Of a DNA stretch of 64,000 bases, positions 24,497 through 36,000 are shown piece by piece (position 1 is the first letter of the stretch; every line of letters begins with the position of its first letter). The notes beneath the pieces were generated by a model that was not told the origin of the DNA, ran no database searches, and was given only the letters and a program-made list of their open reading frames with translations. The position numbers and the translations under genes were made by a program. Origin of the DNA: Apostichopus japonicus (taxonomy: Eukaryota; Echinodermata; Holothuroidea; Aspidochirotida; Stichopodidae); NCBI RefSeq assembly GCF_037975245.1, contig NC_092564.1:13356484-13420483 (forward strand). Reading direction: 5' to 3'.

Positions 24497-27400
24497 CTAA
24501 CTACGGGAAAGTATTGTTGTCGCTATGCGTCGTCTCTCGTAAGGTATATCATTCCATTTGACGTCTTTATTCAAACCCGTTGCGCTTTCGGCAAAGAGGC
24601 AAGTAAATACGCCGCAGTCACTCATGTTTCCTTGTTTGGCTGCGTCAGTTTTCATTCGAAAACGCCATTCACCTAGATTAAGAGATCTCTCAGTATTTGC
24701 GATCAATAAAAATTGTTTGATATGGTCGAGGTGTGTTTTGTTGTTCGTATTATTAAGAGAATCGTAGTAGACAACCTCGCGCTGAATGTTATCCACCACC
24801 ACTAAAGTCCAATGAGAAACAGAATTTATGGGAATTAATAAGAAATCTTGCTGAAATATATCGGAATTGCTACACCACCTATAAGCTTTGTCGTACCCAT
24901 CGTTCAACAGGCTAGAAAAAAAGAATGTTGAGAAGGGGAATACCTTTGTGTTTAAAGATTTCTGCGCTGCCTCTGATAAAAGATTAAGATAAAAGTTAAT
25001 GATATTGTCGTTTAACCACCCGTCCGGCTCCATCAGCAACTTCAAGTCGTTCACCATAACGTTAATGCCAAATCCCCTGGTCACGGGTCGTCGTTGTGGG
25101 TCAAATAGGTCTTCGGCTTCCTCGTCCTCCGTCGTCAAATCGATAATATCATCGGCACATTCTATATTTTTCTCAATGTTTTCCGTTGATCGATCCTGCT
25201 CAATAACAGGTGAGCGATTGTCATGTTTACCTTCTTTAGTTATCTGTGAATGTCCAGTGGTATGGTCAGATGTGCTAGTAGGGTTGCATACTTTCTCGTG
25301 GTACATGTCGTCCTTGGTCTGGGTTTTGCGCGTTTGTGTGACGAAACTTGAGTTAGACAATGTTGGAGTCGTCGGTGAATTTTGTGTGTCAACATTGTCA
25401 ACCTTTTCGTATACACATATGTATGCGTTATTAGCTGTTACTGTATGCAATGTCGACCCCAGGCTTGTATTGTCGTCTGCCAATGCCCATCCTGTCGAAG
25501 TTTTAAACAATGTTTGGTAATGTCCAGTACCAGTACTCTCACCAATGTGTTGAACCACAGTAGACAAAGCATACACGGTGCATATCTTAGTAGGGATAAC
25601 TAAATACTCTTCAATCTCTACAAAGCTACTGTCCTTTAATATTTGTTTACTTTTGCTATCGTAGTTATAACGTAGCAAGTGGACTATGAGCACTGGAGGT
25701 ATTACGGTTAAAGACCTACTGATATCAAAAGTTTTATTTTTTTTACAGATATCACAATTGATAAAAGCAGAATCAGCGTTAAAATTGCAACAAATCAAGT
25801 CACTCATTGTGGTGTCGAATCTTGTGTTAGATATGGCTACCTGAAACATACAACCTGTTTCCTTTTTGATCTTTACACTACTGCACGACCTACACTTTGA
25901 ATTCGTTTCCATCGTAAAAAGGATTTTGTCTGTCATACGCAAATGCGAGAGTAGTTGTATTGGTCCCTTAAGGAAAAATTCGCTGGCATCACACTGCGTA
26001 CCTCTTTCAAAATCGCACAATGCGCACATAACTTTAAGAGTATGGATCATTTCGCTATCACTTACAACCCTGCCGTGAAATAAGCTTCTCGATATATCTA
26101 GCAAAGTGTTAAGTCGCGAGTCACTCACGGATAAGGTACTTTCCCGGAAACATCTGTCTATGCTGCCAATACGAATAAATGACTGCAAAACTGAACTGAA
26201 CCAGCAGTTATTTTCTAGATTTTGAAGCGGGGTGAACATAGGAACAACGTTGTCATATATGTTGTGACATTCGCTTGCCATGTCTCCACCTGTATATTCA
26301 TTAATATTAACATTAGAAAGCACATTTCGTTCTTCATGAACGTTCTTATGGGGTGATTTTTGATATACTGAACCCTGTGAATGTGATCTTTTTCGCGACC
26401 ATTTTTCACGTATTAAGTTGGTGTTGCGTTTATCAGCTGACTTATAGAAGTGTTTTACTGCATCTGAAAAAATAATTTCTAATCCACGAGAGTCTTTTGT
26501 TAATTCCTCGACAAGTTCGTCTATGCGATGAAATTTTCGTTTCCCTAACTGTATTTGCTTTAAAACCCCCATACGTTGCTCCGAATGAGCTATAGACCGT
26601 GGAAACGAAATGCTGCTTGGTTGTCCATTTACAACCTGCCATTTATGAAGAGAACTTGGTAGCATATCTGACCAAAGTGGTGCAGATGGAAGCAGGATTC
26701 TCTGTATCTCTTTTAGGAAAGTTACACAAAAGTAGGAGTTATGGTCGTCTCCAGTAGGTACTCCGGTGTAGTGACTGTTTCTGCAATCGAGGCGACCTTT
26801 CTCTATAACTTTACTAAAATGTTCAGTGAAAGGGGAATTCATACGGGAAAGGAATGCATCTTCTGACAAATTAGTGCTGTTATTGTCAGAGGCAAAGTCG
26901 GTGTTACCTACAAAGAGGGGAGATAGTTCGTCTTTCTGTCCATTACCTTCTATGGATAAAGCTGTTATTCTTTGGTGTAATCTCTTTAAGCAAGACGATA
27001 CTAGGGGTGACGCGCATTGGGACGAAAGAACAACAGAAATATCATAAACAATACATGCGAATGCTTCCAGGGAGCACGCATTAACCAGTAAGCTCAAGCA
27101 AAACATTCCAAAACGGTAGTGTTTTTTGTAATGTTTTTTGGTTAAATCTTTGCAATTTTTCATAAAGTGACCAATACATGCATGCGGTAAGGTTTTGTTA
27201 CAGTCTTCGTGTGTTAATTTGCCATTCAAAATACTCCATGCACGGTTTAGGAACTGTTTGTAAGTTTCGTTGTTGAAAACATGCATGGCAGCCAATAAGA
27301 ATACCCATGCCCTATCACTGTTGATTTGTACAGGGGTTGATATGCTACCATGCCCAAATAAAAGCTTTTCTTTATGTCTTAAAACGTTTAACCAATTCAT

Positions 27401-29026
27401 AATGACAGGTAGACTTTGATCTTCGGATAATAGTATGGACACCGGCAAGGTTGACTTACCCTTTGTTAAATTTCTAACAGACAACTCATAATACAAAATT
27501 TGCTTTTTACCATGGCCTCTGTCCAACACCCCACCGGTCGCATCCCAGAATACTACGTCTGTTCTACACATATCGTGCCATACCCTTAGTCCTCCTTCCG
27601 TGAAACATATTATATACATCGGACTAACAGATATTTGTTGGATGAAGCCCGGAACCCTACCACGATGGTTATATTTTAAACAGTACTTCTGCTGCTTTTT
27701 TAGAAGACTTTTGATTTCGTCTTCATCATCACGTTCCTTAGACCTACTCTCACTTGAAATTTTCTGCATGACAGACAGCGTCCTGCCACAGTCGTTTCTG
27801 TTACCCGATGCTATAACTTCTGAAGATTTAGAAGACAGATTCCGTAAAAGAACTTTCATTGGCTTCACACCCATGGAGAGGGTCTTTCCCGCTAATCTCC
27901 TATCTAAGCCCCTAATTGGCCGAGCATGGATGTCGTACATGCTGTGCTTCATGTTTCCATTGAAGTTCACCGTGCATGAATAGTTTCTATCCATGGAAAT
28001 GAGTACGCTTACGGAACAATCTGCAAATTTGCAATACCCCTTGGCTCGGAATATCGTTTCACTAGTGTTATTGTCTATAAGATAATGGTACTTAAACATG
28101 ATTACACAATAAGGGTTTATTTTAGACATACCATCTACGAAATACTTTTGCCATTCCCCTGTGGGAAGACACCTACCGCGTCTTTTACTTAATACTGTAT
28201 TATAAGTGTCTGCATTGATTGAAAATGTTCCCTTCTTGGGAAACTGCTTAATAACGTAGTCATCATTATTTGCTTGTGATCCAGACAACACACTTAACGT
28301 CTTATTTGATACACGGCTGGCAACTTCTGTACTTTCCTTCTTACATGAATCGGTATTTGTATCATTACATTCATGGCTGGATTTGGCGGTAGTAGGTTGC
28401 GGATGTACTATTTCACTCGAGTTCAAGTTTTCTTTCAACTTAACGCCATCTTTATCATGGTGCAGCTGAAATACATACTTTCCGTTGTTACACTTACCAA
28501 TACCGCAATAAAATGTTACATTAAAACCAGACTTTACCGTTGAAGGAATACGCATACAGCTGTAATGGTACCATTCATCACATTGCTTGCAATGGATGTA
28601 CTGTCGTTTGTTATCATAATACGTTTGACAAGTGCAATACTTTCTTTTCATATTAATGTCGACCCAATTACTTGAAAATCTTACTGGCTTACGTTTCCTC
28701 TTTTCCCTTGGTTTCGTTCTTGTTGCTCCTTCTCCCGATTCTACCAGTAATCGTATGTTTCCTCTGTTATTACACCATATGCTCCGGAGGACCTTCACTG
28801 ACCTCTTGAGATTTTTTGTCGACCAGCCCAGCTCCATAACGACACTCTCCCAGAAAGCTTTTGATGGTGATGAGGTAACCGTCACCTTTTTTCTCACTGA
28901 CGAAATTGCGGCAGAGATCTTGGCATACTCGGTACACGCAGGTCGTCCTCGCTTGTGAGCACCGCCCTTTAGCTGAGAGAAATCCCTTGTCGGTGATCGT
29001 TCCAGGAAATGTTCGTGTGTCTCTTT
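24497..29026 (-). CDS. PHD-finger / MULE-like transposase / USP / Ulp1 multidomain protein (5' exon missing)
   Basis: A 1,509-codon open frame, probably the main exon of a transposon gene. Counting from the GTG at 28897: PHD finger at 87-136 (C88, C90, C103, C106, H111, C114, C131, C136; core CDEWYHYSC); DDE transposase-like core at about 410-640 with D452 (VVFWDATGG), D528 (INSDRAW), a C-x2-H (CIGH, 574-577) and candidate E611; USP deubiquitinase at 886-1165 with N897/C898 (ENNCWFSSVLQ), zinc ligands C1002/C1005 and C1048/C1051, H1126 (GTGHYQTL) and D1141-D1142; a SUMO-interacting motif IIDLTTEDEE (1251-1260); and a Ulp1 cysteine protease at 1278-1455 with WLND, H1362, D1379, Q1422 and C1428 (DCGVF). 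All protease active-site residues are present. There is no ATG start: the frame continues upstream through an AT-hook-like KRGRP to a splice acceptor (ccttttatag) at 29027. Family assignment (MULE/Rehavkus-like) is inference. Confidence 0.85.
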   Translation of the reverse strand, partial: KETHEHFLERSPTRDFSQLKGGAHKRGRPACTEYAKISAAISSVRKKVTVTSSPSKAFWESVVMELGWSTKNLKRSVKVLRSIWCNNRGNIRLLVESGEGATRTKPREKRKRKPVRFSSNWVDINMKRKYCTCQTYYDNKRQYIHCKQCDEWYHYSCMRIPSTVKSGFNVTFYCGIGKCNNGKYVFQLHHDKDGVKLKENLNSSEIVHPQPTTAKSSHECNDTNTDSCKKESTEVASRVSNKTLSVLSGSQANNDDYVIKQFPKKGTFSINADTYNTVLSKRRGRCLPTGEWQKYFVDGMSKINPYCVIMFKYHYLIDNNTSETIFRAKGYCKFADCSVSVLISMDRNYSCTVNFNGNMKHSMYDIHARPIRGLDRRLAGKTLSMGVKPMKVLLRNLSSKSSEVIASGNRNDCGRTLSVMQKISSESRSKERDDEDEIKSLLKKQQKYCLKYNHRGRVPGFIQQISVSPMYIICFTEGGLRVWHDMCRTDVVFWDATGGVLDRGHGKKQILYYELSVRNLTKGKSTLPVSILLSEDQSLPVIMNWLNVLRHKEKLLFGHGSISTPVQINSDRAWVFLLAAMHVFNNETYKQFLNRAWSILNGKLTHEDCNKTLPHACIGHFMKNCKDLTKKHYKKHYRFGMFCLSLLVNACSLEAFACIVYDISVVLSSQCASPLVSSCLKRLHQRITALSIEGNGQKDELSPLFVGNTDFASDNNSTNLSEDAFLSRMNSPFTEHFSKVIEKGRLDCRNSHYTGVPTGDDHNSYFCVTFLKEIQRILLPSAPLWSDMLPSSLHKWQVVNGQPSSISFPRSIAHSEQRMGVLKQIQLGKRKFHRIDELVEELTKDSRGLEIIFSDAVKHFYKSADKRNTNLIREKWSRKRSHSQGSVYQKSPHKNVHEERNVLSNVNINEYTGGDMASECHNIYDNVVPMFTPLQNLENNCWFSSVLQSFIRIGSIDRCFRESTLSVSDSRLNTLLDISRSLFHGRVVSDSEMIHTLKVMCALCDFERGTQCDASEFFLKGPIQLLSHLRMTDKILFTMETNSKCRSCSSVKIKKETGCMFQVAISNTRFDTTMSDLICCNFNADSAFINCDICKKNKTFDISRSLTVIPPVLIVHLLRYNYDSKSKQILKDSSFVEIEEYLVIPTKICTVYALSTVVQHIGESTGTGHYQTLFKTSTGWALADDNTSLGSTLHTVTANNAYICVYEKVDNVDTQNSPTTPTLSNSSFVTQTRKTQTKDDMYHEKVCNPTSTSDHTTGHSQITKEGKHDNRSPVIEQDRSTENIEKNIECADDIIDLTTEDEEAEDLFDPQRRPVTRGFGINVMVNDLKLLMEPDGWLNDNIINFYLNLLSEAAQKSLNTKVFPFSTFFFSSLLNDGYDKAYRWCSNSDIFQQDFLLIPINSVSHWTLVVVDNIQREVVYYDSLNNTNNKTHLDHIKQFLLIANTERSLNLGEWRFRMKTDAAKQGNMSDCGVFTCLFAESATGLNKDVKWNDIPYERRRIATTILSRS

Positions 29027-29036
29027 CTATAAAAGG
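29027..29036 (-). other. Splice acceptor of the transposase main exon
   Basis: On the minus strand the sequence ccttttatag precedes the frame directly. The TAG is also the in-frame stop that closes the open frame upstream, so an initiating exon must be spliced in, in phase 0, unless translation begins at the non-ATG codon. Confidence 0.5.
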
Positions 29037-29197
29037 ATAAATTGTATCGCAGGTTATTTATCATTTCGGTTCTTGTTTCGTACCACATTCGCATGACTAC
29101 ACAGCAGCTTCACTTAAATGAAACAAATTTTGCACACATTGTAATAAATGATAACTGAAAATCAGGTAAATACTGCTTTCAGGCCGATAGTATACGG

Positions 29198-29536
29198 TCA
29201 TTTCTTCTCCCCTTCAGGCTTCAGGGCGTAATAGACGTAATAAAAAGAATATTTCAGTGGGATTTGAAAGCAGCTTCTAATTGTAACGCTGCCTTCGTCC
29301 TCGGATGTTATGCTGATACATGCAGTGAATTCACCTTTACTTTCGGAGAAAGATAAAGAAGGGATAGGGCATATTCCTCTGGGCCGAAAACATGCAGGGT
29401 TAGGGTATGGATTGAAGCTGAAACACTTAATACCAGAACCGGTTCTCTGTGTTTGCATCTGTTTATGTACTAGTACGTACAACGTGAAATATGTTACAAA
29501 CACTGAATGTGCACCCGGGACCTTGGTGGAGAGCAT
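29198..29536 (-). other. Candidate upstream open frame of the transposase gene
   Basis: A 112-codon minus-strand frame starts with an ATG at 29536, just downstream of three TATA-like motifs, and ends 172 bases before the putative acceptor. The second half (CFRPRGICPIPSLSFSESKG, then ITSEDEGSVTIRS) looks less random than its neighbours. I could not find a strong donor in the right phase, and do not recognise the peptide. It may be a first exon, a separate small gene, or chance. Confidence 0.25.
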
Positions 29537-29540
29537 GGCT

Positions 29541-29680
29541 CGCGCCGCTATAAATTTGCGCCGTGACCTTGACGGGGCACTCTATAACCAGCGCCGATAT
29601 AAACTTAGCGGCTCACATTGACTCGCGCCGCTATATATGACCTTGCGCCGCGCACCGACTAGCAACGCCATGATCGTGGC
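29541..29680 (-). promoter_or_regulatory. GCGCCG/TATA repeat cluster, possible transposase promoter
   Basis: A GC-rich island in AT-rich DNA. On the minus strand it carries three motifs in a row, TATATAGCGGCGC, TTTATATCGGCGC and TTTATAGCGGCGC, spaced about 35-50 bases, plus further GGCGC copies. It lies about 500-650 bases upstream of the transposase exon. TATA-like boxes in this orientation suit a minus-strand promoter; function is inferred. Confidence 0.4.
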
Positions 29681-30194
29681 GGCGCACAATCACAGCTCAG
29701 AATTCAGGCGATCAAATAGCCAGTACAGCAGAGGGAAGAGAGGGGGAACCACGCGACAACCACGTTAGCCTAACCGACGCGCCCTTCTTCACTACAACTC
29801 ACCTCCCGCACCCAAAACACTGATCCAAATGTAATTCCAATTGCAAAAGCCAATGAAAGGTCTAAAAATTTCATTCAAAACGAAGCGTTATCTTTATGGT
29901 AGTGAACTGACTCTAGCCACGCGTTGATAATCAAAGTTTGGTAAAAGAACCTCGTTGGGAAACCACTAGCATTCAATTAATAAAAAAATGCTCACCGGAC
30001 GTTCGTCGCCATGATTCTGAGTTGGCCGTTTGAAGCGAATTGGCGTTGTATTAAACCCACTTGCCGTAATTGCGTGGTTCCATTGAACCTCCAAGCAATC
30101 TTCCTTTCCACCAGTGCGTTCTCCCATTTCCGTCGTTACCTGGTATGAGAAAGTTGAGTATAGGTCGATACATAAACAACCACACATATTACAT

Positions 30195-30225
<31 letters not shown>

Positions 30226-30227
30226 TA
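29681..30227. other. Interior of the giant element
   Basis: About 550 bases without a supported gene, ending in a TA/TACA microsatellite at about 30188-30227 that hosts the next insertion. Confidence 0.5.
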
Positions 30228-31007
30228 CAAGGGCGGCGGAACCGGGGGGGCACAGGGGGCACGTGCCCCCCCACTTTTCCTCAGATTAAAAATGTGCCCT
30301 TTTTCTACATAAAAATTTCTAAATAAAAAAAGAGTTTACAAAGCGAAACCCACGTCGAATCAAATATTTCGGGAAGTTTTAAATGTTTAATACCACAGGC
30401 GTAGGAGCCCAATTTGATTTGGGGGGGGGGGGGGGGGCTGTAACGACTTGCCCGAAAAATATTACCAAAATTTTTCGCGCGCTACGCGCGCGTTCAACAT
30501 CTTAATGTGCATATCATATAGGCCTGCGTTGGTTATTACATCGCATGCCAATAACATACAATCATTTGCTGTGTTACAACCTTTCCAAATTGGTTATAAT
30601 TATTCGGAAAGTCGTTACAATAATAATGATCATAATAATATCAGTTTAGCCATTGAAAAACACATAGAAAATTACTTTTCTTTCAGTATTTGGACATATT
30701 TCATTTGCTTTCATGCATGTATCGATCGCGTGTGCAGGGACTTGGACTTTATAATGATTTCACCTCATTTTGTCTTTTTCCTTCTTTCCCAATTTGCACA
30801 TTAGATACTGCAGTGCTAGTATGCATTGTTTCCTTGAGGGGGGGGGGGGGGGGTGGCGTTGATGGAGTGATGTGTATACGCAAATAAGATAATACAATAA
30901 GAGTTATGAAGGGTACTAAATATCAGGCAGCATCAGTCCAATCGAATTTCTGCAAAGTGCCCTTCGACGTGGGTGCCCCCCCAGATTAAAAGTGCTTCCG
31001 CCGCCCT

Positions 31008-31009
<2 letters not shown>
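30228..31009. mobile_element. hAT-like non-autonomous element 3, nested in the giant element
   Basis: A 782-base element with inverted ends CAAGGGCGGCGGAA (30228-30241 and 30996-31009), flanked by TATATATA on both sides. It has G runs at 30421-30437 and 30838-30853, C runs just inside each end, and a palindromic GCGCGCTACGCGCGC near 30477. No transposase is encoded. Its ends resemble those of the elements at 5510 and 12053, suggesting one mobilising source. The TA-repeat context makes the target duplication uninformative by itself. Confidence 0.75.

Positions 31010-31074
<65 letters not shown>
31010..31074. repeat. (TA)n microsatellite
   Basis: An uninterrupted TA dinucleotide run immediately after the nested hAT-like element. 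Confidence 0.98.
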
Positions 31075-32442
<1,368 letters not shown>

Positions 32443-33029
32443 ATATAAATATATACATATACATGTATGTGTGGGTGCGTGTGTGTGTAGATATAGCAGC
32501 AGTAACTATATTCGTTCATTTAAAGTAAAATAGGGCCTATATATATATAGAACAACGACATTTCAGATGAATTATAATTTGTACAACTTTTGCGATTGGG
32601 CGCTCCCAATCTACGAAAAGCATGTATCTCCTATGAAACCAGTTAACTTTAAACATTCCGTACTAAGACCAATTAAAGGCAAAAACTAGCTACCAAGTGA
32701 TATCAGGTTTATTAAATGCATTTCTCTGCGCATTCCGTATGGGATTTTTCACGTAATGATATAGACATGATAAAGTAAGAAGATGGAAATAACATAAAAT
32801 GAAAGCCACGATTTGCTCTGAATACTTACGGATATGTAGGAGGTTATTTTTTCTTCCTGTTGCTTGATAAGTCATCCCATCATACCTCTACATCCTCGTC
32901 ATCTGGCGTTTGGTATCGCACTTTCGTTAACATTGGATTTATTCATTAACAACTAAAATATCGAATAGAAACGGTTTGCTCCGCTAGGGGAAAGTGCTTC
33001 CCTATTACTGACCACATCTATTTTAAGTA
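32443..33029. other. Interior of the giant element next to the right arm
   Basis: AT-rich DNA up to the first recognisable right-arm unit. No gene or repeat boundary seen. Confidence 0.5.
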
Positions 33030-36000
33030 TTTAGTGTAGCACTATCTGTTCATTGAGCCATAGGGGGCGCTGCCGGAATCAGCCTGCTGCTGATAGCAGA
33101 CCCACTTCGATTGTCATGAAAAAGCATGAAAATGAAAGAATAATGTCCCCTACATATATTGAGGGTGGTCATTTGCTGGCACAAAAATTATCACGGGGTT
33201 ATATTGAGCAATTAATGGGGGTTGTCATTTTTGCTGTTTTCGCTCTTTAGTGTAGTATTTTGCATTGAGCTGATGAGGGCGCTGCCGGAATCCGCCTGCT
33301 GCTGATAGTAGACCCCTTTCGATTGTCATGAAAAGTCATGAAAACGAAAGAACAATGTCCTTTACGTTCATTTATGATGGTCATTTGCTGGCACAAAAAT
33401 TATCACGGGGCTAAATTGAGCAATTAATGAGGGTTGCCATTTTTGCTGTTTTCGCTGTTTAGTGTAGTATTTTTGCATTGAGCCGGTGAGGGCGCTGCCG
33501 GAATCCGCTGCTGCTGATAGTAGACCCCCTTCGATTGTCATGAAAAGTCATGAAAATGAAAGAATAATGTCCCCTACATTCATTTATGATGGTCATTTGA
33601 TGGCACAAAAATTATCACGGGGTTAAATTGAGCAATTAATGGGGGTTGTAATTTTTGCTGTTTTCGCTCTTTAGTGTAGTATTTTGCATTGAGCCGATGA
33701 GGGCGCTGCCGGAATCCGCCTGCTGCTGATAGTAGACCCCCTTCGATTGTCATGAAAAGTCATGAAAACGAAAGAATCATGTCCCCTACATTCATTTATG
33801 ATGGTCATTTGCTGGCACAAAAATTATCACGGGGTTAAATTGAGCAATTAATGGGGGTTGTCAGTTTTGCTGTTTTCGCTCTTTAGTGTAGTATTTTGCA
33901 TTGAGCCGGTGAGGGCGCTGCCGGAATCCGCTGCTGCTGATAGTAGACCCCCTTCGATTGTCATGAAAAGTCATGAAAACGAAAGAATAATGTCCCCTAC
34001 ATTCATTTATGATGGTCATTTGCTGGCACAAAAATTATCACGGGGTTAAATTGAGCAATTAATGGGGGTTGTCATTTTTGCTGTTTTCGCTCTTTAGTGT
34101 AGTATTTTGCATTGAGCCGATGAGGGCGCTGCCGGAATCCGCCTGCTGCTGATAGTAGACCCCCTTCGATTGTCATGAAAAGTCAAGAAAACGAAAGAAT
34201 AATGTCCTTTACGTTCATTTATGATGGTCATTTGCTGGCACAAAAATTATCACGGGTCTAAATTGAGCAATTAATGAGGGTTGCCATTATGGCTGTTTTC
34301 GCTCTTTAGTGTAGTATTTTGCATTGAGCCGGTGAGGGCGCTGCCGGAATCCGCCTGCTGCTGATAGTAGACCCCCTTCGATTGTCATGAAATGTCGTGA
34401 ACATGGAAGAACAATGTCCTTTACGTTCATTTATGATGGTCATTTGCTGGCACAAAAATTATCACGGGGTTAAATTGAGCAATTAATGAGGGTTGTCATT
34501 TTTGCTGTTTTCGCTCTTTAGTGTAGTATTTTGCATTGAGCCGATGAGGGCGCTGCCGGAATCCGCCTGCTGCTGATAGTAGACCCCCTTCGATTGTCAT
34601 GAAAAGTCATGAAAACGAAAGAACAATGTCCTTTACGTTCATTTATGATGGTCATTTGCTGGCACAAAAATTATCACGGGGCTAAATTGAGCAATTAATG
34701 AGGGTTGTCATTATAGATGTTTTAGCTGTTTAGTGTAGTATATTTGCAAGTAGCCGATGAGGGCGCTGCCGGAATCCGCCTGCTGCTGATAATAGACCCC
34801 CTTCGATTGTCATGAAAAGTCAAGAAAACGAAAGAATAATGTCCTTTACGTTCATTTATGATGGTCATTTGCTGGCACAAAAATTATCACGGGTCTAAAT
34901 TGAGCAATTAATGAGGGTTGCCATTATGGCTGTTTTCGCTCTTTAGTGTAGTATTTTGCATTGAGCCGGTGAGGGCGCTGCCGGAATCCGCCTGCTGCTG
35001 ATAGTAGACCCCCTTCGATTGTCATGAAATGTCGTGAACATGGAAGAACAATGTCCTTTACGTTCATTTATGATGGTCATTTGCTGGCACAAAAATTATC
35101 ACGGGGTTAAATTGAGCAATTAATGAGGGTTGTCATTTTTGCTGTTTTCGCTCTTTAGTGTAGTATTTTGCATTGAGTCGATGAGGGCGCTGCCGGAATC
35201 CGCCTACTGCTGATAGTAGACCCCCTTCGATTGTCATGAAAAGTCATGAAAACGAAAGAACAATGTCCTTTACGTTCATTTATGATGGTCATTTGCTGGC
35301 ACAAAAATTATCACGGGGCTAAATTGAGCAATTAATGAGGGTTGCCATAATGGCTGTTTTCGCTCTTTAGTGTAGTATTTTTGCAAGTAGCCGATGAGGG
35401 CGCTGCCGGAATCCGCCTGCTGCTGATAGTAGACCCACTTCGATTGTCATGAAAAGTCATGAAAATGAAAGAATAGTGTCCCCTACATCCATTTATGATG
35501 GTCATTTGCTGGCACAAAAATTATCACGGGGTTAAATTGAGCAATTAATGAGGGTTGTCATTTTTGCTGTTTTCGCTCTTTAGTGTAGTATTTTGCATTG
35601 AGCCGGTGAGGGCGCTGCCGGAATCCGCCTGCTGCTGATAGTAGACCCCCTTCGATTGTCATGAAATGTCGTGAACATGGAAGAACAATGTCCTTTACGT
35701 TCATTTATGATGGTCATTTGCTGGCACAAAAATTATCACGGGGTTAAATTGAGCAATTAATGAGGGTTGTCATTTTTGCTGTTTTCGCTCTTTAGTGTAG
35801 TATTTTGCATTGAGCCGATGAGGGCGCTGCCGGAATCCGCTGCTGCTGATAGTAGACCCCCTTCGATTGTCAAGAAAAGTCATGAAAACGAAAGAATAAT
35901 GTCCCCTACATTCATTTATGATGGTCATTTGATGGCACAAAAATTATCACGGGGCTAAATTGAGCAATTAATGAGGGTTGCCATTATGGCTGTTTTCGCT

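Noticed and set aside
24558-28958. Several plus-strand frames of 60-173 codons
   Set aside because: Antisense shadows of the transposase-protease exon, with no motifs of their own.
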